Below, one piece after another: positions 61,068-64,000 of a DNA stretch of 64,000 bases; within the stretch, counting starts at the first letter, position 1; every line of letters starts with the position of its first letter. The notes beneath the pieces are model-generated. The model was not told the origin of the DNA. It did no database searches and saw only the letters and a list, made by a program, of their open reading frames with translations. A program made the position numbers and the translations under genes. Source of the stretch: Coraliomargarita sp965656715 (GTDB lineage Bacteria > Verrucomicrobiota > Verrucomicrobiia > Opitutales > Coraliomargaritaceae); the NCBI GenBank assembly GCA_965656715.1, contig CBFHLR010000016.1, positions 10,315-74,314 of the forward strand, given 5' to 3'.

Positions 61068-64000
61068 GTGACTGACCAGAGTGAAGCACTCGTTATTAAT
61101 AATTTAGCCTCATTTCGTAAAAGTGTTGCACTAGTGCTATGCACTGCAGCATTGCTCCTTGGAGCACCCCAAGCACACGCGCAGGTCGATTCGGATGGTG
61201 ACGGTATTCCAGACAGTGTTGAAGGCACAGTTGATAGTGATGGGGATGGTTCGTCGAATCACTACGATCTGGACAGTGATGGGGATGGTTTGGCTGATGC
61301 AGTTGAAGGTTCGGGCGATGCGGATGGAGATGGCACTGCGAACTTCCTTGATTTAGATTCGGACGATGATGGATACACGGACACCAAGGAGGGGGGCTTT
61401 GACCGCTATGACCCCGTCGAAGTGCCCAGTAGTTTTTTAGAGATCGTCAGTAGCGTCTTGTCAGAGGGTAGTAACGTTGATGAGTCCTTTTTGAATCCAG
61501 CCTACCAAAATGACCTGACCATTACAGGCGACGCCGAGGTGCGTGTCACTTTCATCGACGAGGGCGCCGGATATCGCAATGCGGTGGGATATTATACCTT
61601 TAGCCAAGATACTTTTGTGGGCTTGACGAAGGCCGATGTGGATACCGACGGCTCAGGACTGGTCTCCATCGATGAGTTTCTTGCTCTGCCAGGCGTCGAA
61701 ATCGGCTGGGTCTTTCCAAATTCATCCGAGCTAGATAGTAGAGGTGGTATTTTGGTCCCCGGTGACTCTTATGTCCTTGGTGACGGGCGTATATTCCCCA
61801 CGGGCACAAAGATCGGATTTTTCCTCATTGCCCGTGGTTGGCTGGGGAATGGTTCATTACGCCAGCCTAATCAGGCGGGAACATCCCCAGATGTTATTTT
61901 TACTACTGATTTTTTGAACCCTGTGGCTGAGGCTAGCGCCGATTTAGACACGGATTCCTCTACTAACCTTAGCCGGCAGGTGGCCTTGTTGTTTGATGGT
62001 CAAGACCGCAGTGAGATTATCGTCGGTTTCGAAGATATCAGCCGCTACCGACGCGCAAATGGGAGCGTTGTAGGGGATCAGGATTTTAATGATGCTGTCT
62101 TTTCAGTCAGTAGTAATCCGGCCTCGGCACTTTCAGCTGCGGGTATTGTGACCGCAAATACCGATGGCACCGATGCGGATGGCGATGGCGTGCTCGATGT
62201 CGATGAGCAACCGGGTGACACGGATGGTGATGGCACACCCGACGTGAATGACCCAGATGATGACGGTGACGGTATCGTTACCCCAACCGAAGGCACTGAC
62301 GATGCAGACGGTGACAACACCGCAAACTATTTGGACACCGATTCCGACAACGACGGTATTGATGACTCCGTAGAAGGCGCGGTAGATACCGACTTGGACG
62401 GCACGTTTGATTTTCTTGACACCGACAGTGACGGTGACGGTATCAGTGATAGTAGTGAAAGCACAGTAGACAGCGATGGCGATGGTATTGCTGACTATGC
62501 GGATAGCGATGACGATGGTGATGGTATCCCAACCTCCGCTGAAGGAGCTAACGACAGCGATGGAGACGGCACCGCAAATTACCTTGATGACGACAGTGAC
62601 GGTGATGGTATATCTGATGTCTTAGAAAGTGACGCAGATAGCGATTCAGATGGCACCTCTAACTACCTAGACACAGATTCTGATGCAGATGGTAGTAGTG
62701 ACGCTGAAGAAGGCAGCCTCGATACCGATAGCGATGGGACCGCTGACTATTTAGACTTGGATAGCGATGCCGACGGCGTCTCCGATGCAGTTGAGGGCAA
62801 TGTTGATACAGATGGCGATGGCCAACCCAACCGCGTCGACACCGATGACGATGGCGATGGACTGGCAACTGCCTTCGAGGGCCTCGCGGATCCTGATGGT
62901 GACGGGCTTGCCAACTATTTAGATACGGATAGCAACAACGACGGCGAGCCCGATGGCGGCGGCGATGCGGTGTTGGTTGCTACGACGAAAGCGATGCAAG
63001 TCGGTTACACCGGTATGCCTCTGAGCTCGGGCGAACAGATCGTCTACGCAGTGACCATCGAAAATGCCGGCTCCGATCCAGCTACAACGATCGATGTGAG
63101 CGGCATGGTCCCAAGCTATACCGATTACCTTTCCGGCAGCCTTACAATCGACGGGCTTGCTACCTCTGCATCCTTATCCGCGGGAAGCGCACTTCGCCTG
63201 GATTCGATCTTACCAGGGCAGAGCGTGGTCTTGCAGTATACGGTTACACTCACCGCAGCGATCCCCACTGATACCACCTGGATCGAGAGCGTCGTGACGG
63301 TCGACTATTTGCAAAGTAATACCACTGAAGTCAGCGATAACGACACATCCGGCCATTGTGGAATCGTCGACGATGGCTTGGACCACGTCAGTGACGCAGG
63401 CCTCGCGACTGATGACGATGATCCAACACGACTCCCACTATTGGGTGCCGCTTCTTATGAAAGTTGCACACTGGCTTTTGAAGACCTTAAGAACGCTGGT
63501 TGGAACGATTGGGATATGAACGACCTCGTCCTTGACGTAACGAGTTTTTACATTGTTAACTCGAGTAATGAGGTCGAATGCCTGATCGTCACCTACGAAG
63601 TGTTAGCGCGTGGTGCCGGCATGGATTCGCAACTATACCTCGATCTTGCCTACAACGGCAACGCACACTGGCAGCGTATCTTGCTCGATAGCACCGGACA
63701 GATCGATGAACTGGTCAACGGCACAGGCGATGGCTCAGCGAGTATCCAGGCATGGAGTTCCTCCAAAGATGTCCTGCCCGCATATACTACCTTGAAGCAT
63801 AAGTGGGGTGCCGCTCGCACCGAGCGCTTTGATGAATCAGGAGTAGGTAAGGCTGCGGTCATCACAGTCCATTTCAGTGATCCGAGTGCGAACCCCTTAG
63901 CTGAGTTCAGCGAGTCACCTCATGACACCTGGATCCACATCCCTTCCACCCAACAAGACATCCATCGAGTCGAATACGATTTAACCAGCTCTCAAATTGT
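61068..64000 (+). CDS. Giant secreted DUF4114 / thrombospondin-3 / LruC-like protein, truncated by window end
   Basis: At least 977 residues; the frame is open to the last base. Start GTG 61068 is followed by a signal peptide (SVALVLCTAALLLGAPQAHA). Next come Ca-binding DSDGDG units (about 40-105), a DUF4114-like domain (about 145-340, VRVTFIDEGAGYRNAVGYYTF and QDFNDAVFSV), then about 20 thrombospondin-3-type repeats DTDGDG/DSDGDG alternating with short linkers (362-625; 62150-62945). A DUF11-like domain (about 635-760, YAVTIENAGSDPATTIDVSG) and a LruC/DUF4842-like domain (from about 800, WNDWDMNDLVLDV and VTYEVLARGAG) complete the visible part. Upstream in-frame ATG 60993 is an alternative start. 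Such proteins form extracellular, calcium-stiffened surface structures. Confidence 0.85.
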   Translation, partial: MTDQSEALVINNLASFRKSVALVLCTAALLLGAPQAHAQVDSDGDGIPDSVEGTVDSDGDGSSNHYDLDSDGDGLADAVEGSGDADGDGTANFLDLDSDDDGYTDTKEGGFDRYDPVEVPSSFLEIVSSVLSEGSNVDESFLNPAYQNDLTITGDAEVRVTFIDEGAGYRNAVGYYTFSQDTFVGLTKADVDTDGSGLVSIDEFLALPGVEIGWVFPNSSELDSRGGILVPGDSYVLGDGRIFPTGTKIGFFLIARGWLGNGSLRQPNQAGTSPDVIFTTDFLNPVAEASADLDTDSSTNLSRQVALLFDGQDRSEIIVGFEDISRYRRANGSVVGDQDFNDAVFSVSSNPASALSAAGIVTANTDGTDADGDGVLDVDEQPGDTDGDGTPDVNDPDDDGDGIVTPTEGTDDADGDNTANYLDTDSDNDGIDDSVEGAVDTDLDGTFDFLDTDSDGDGISDSSESTVDSDGDGIADYADSDDDGDGIPTSAEGANDSDGDGTANYLDDDSDGDGISDVLESDADSDSDGTSNYLDTDSDADGSSDAEEGSLDTDSDGTADYLDLDSDADGVSDAVEGNVDTDGDGQPNRVDTDDDGDGLATAFEGLADPDGDGLANYLDTDSNNDGEPDGGGDAVLVATTKAMQVGYTGMPLSSGEQIVYAVTIENAGSDPATTIDVSGMVPSYTDYLSGSLTIDGLATSASLSAGSALRLDSILPGQSVVLQYTVTLTAAIPTDTTWIESVVTVDYLQSNTTEVSDNDTSGHCGIVDDGLDHVSDAGLATDDDDPTRLPLLGAASYESCTLAFEDLKNAGWNDWDMNDLVLDVTSFYIVNSSNEVECLIVTYEVLARGAGMDSQLYLDLAYNGNAHWQRILLDSTGQIDELVNGTGDGSASIQAWSSSKDVLPAYTTLKHKWGAARTERFDESGVGKAAVITVHFSDPSANPLAEFSESPHDTWIHIPSTQQDIHRVEYDLTSSQI

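Noticed and set aside
62150..62945. CRISPR-like or tandem DNA repeat
   Set aside because: The periodic pattern is due to in-frame DxDGDG codons of thrombospondin-3 repeats; spacing is irregular and the frame stays open.

Overview
The window looks like chromosomal DNA of a member of the Verrucomicrobiota, most likely an Opitutae/Puniceicoccales (Coraliomargarita-like) bacterium. This placement is an inference. It rests on several families of short palindromic repeats between genes, large secreted proteins whose C-terminal 'LLEYAF-LDPT' style tail is common in that phylum, and the mix of genes. A run of 97 N at 41072-41168 shows that this is a draft assembly. I saw no rRNA, phage, transposase or CRISPR array.

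Layout. 1-8 kb is housekeeping: lipoproteins, rlmN, an ABM monooxygenase with a quinone-reductase-like dehydrogenase, tRNA-Lys, an ECF sigma/anti-sigma pair with a candidate autoregulatory promoter, ruvA, dapB and dapA. 8-21 kb holds a PilT/PilU-type ATPase with a glycosyltransferase, a DEAD-box helicase, a large secreted matrixin-like metalloprotease, an ArsC/Spx-like protein, an MscS channel, and the three-gene ATP-grasp / alpha-E / transglutaminase cluster. 21.4-34.4 kb is the classical transcription-translation block: tRNA-Thr, tuf, tRNA-Trp, secE, nusG, rplK, rplA, rplJ, rplL, rpoB, rpoC. It ends at a strong terminator. 34.5-51.4 kb is almost entirely on the minus strand. It is an exopolysaccharide / O-antigen-type locus: receiver protein, initiating sugar transferase, a three-domain glycosyltransferase fusion, Wza-like exporter, Wzz-like protein, O-antigen ligase/polymerase, HTTM protein with a DCC oxidoreductase next to it, GT4 and Wzx-like flippase, followed by an FG-GAP secreted protein and an M50 protease. 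51.5-58.6 kb, divergent from it, is an H-NOX gas sensor, a hybrid histidine kinase with Hpt, an NtrC-type sigma-54 activator and a large MscS-like channel. 58.8-64 kb has a renalase-like flavoprotein, a repeat-rich region, a VOC protein carrying a repeat inside its coding sequence, and the first 2.9 kb of a giant secreted DUF4114/thrombospondin-3/LruC-like protein that runs off the window.

How the parts may work together (inference). The H-NOX relay could let nitric oxide control sigma-54 transcription. Candidate -24/-12 promoters precede the giant secreted gene (60982-60997) and, less convincingly, the FG-GAP gene (37093-37109), and the relay sits head-to-head with the polysaccharide operon. 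This points to gas-controlled surface or biofilm matrix production.

The two most surprising sequence-level observations are in the core machinery. EF-Tu has a rewritten switch I, with Lys-Thr in place of the Arg-Gly of the RGITI motif. The RNA polymerase beta' subunit lacks all four cysteines of its second zinc site although the first is intact. The 972-aa GT26-GT2-GT4 fusion is the most unusual enzyme architecture.
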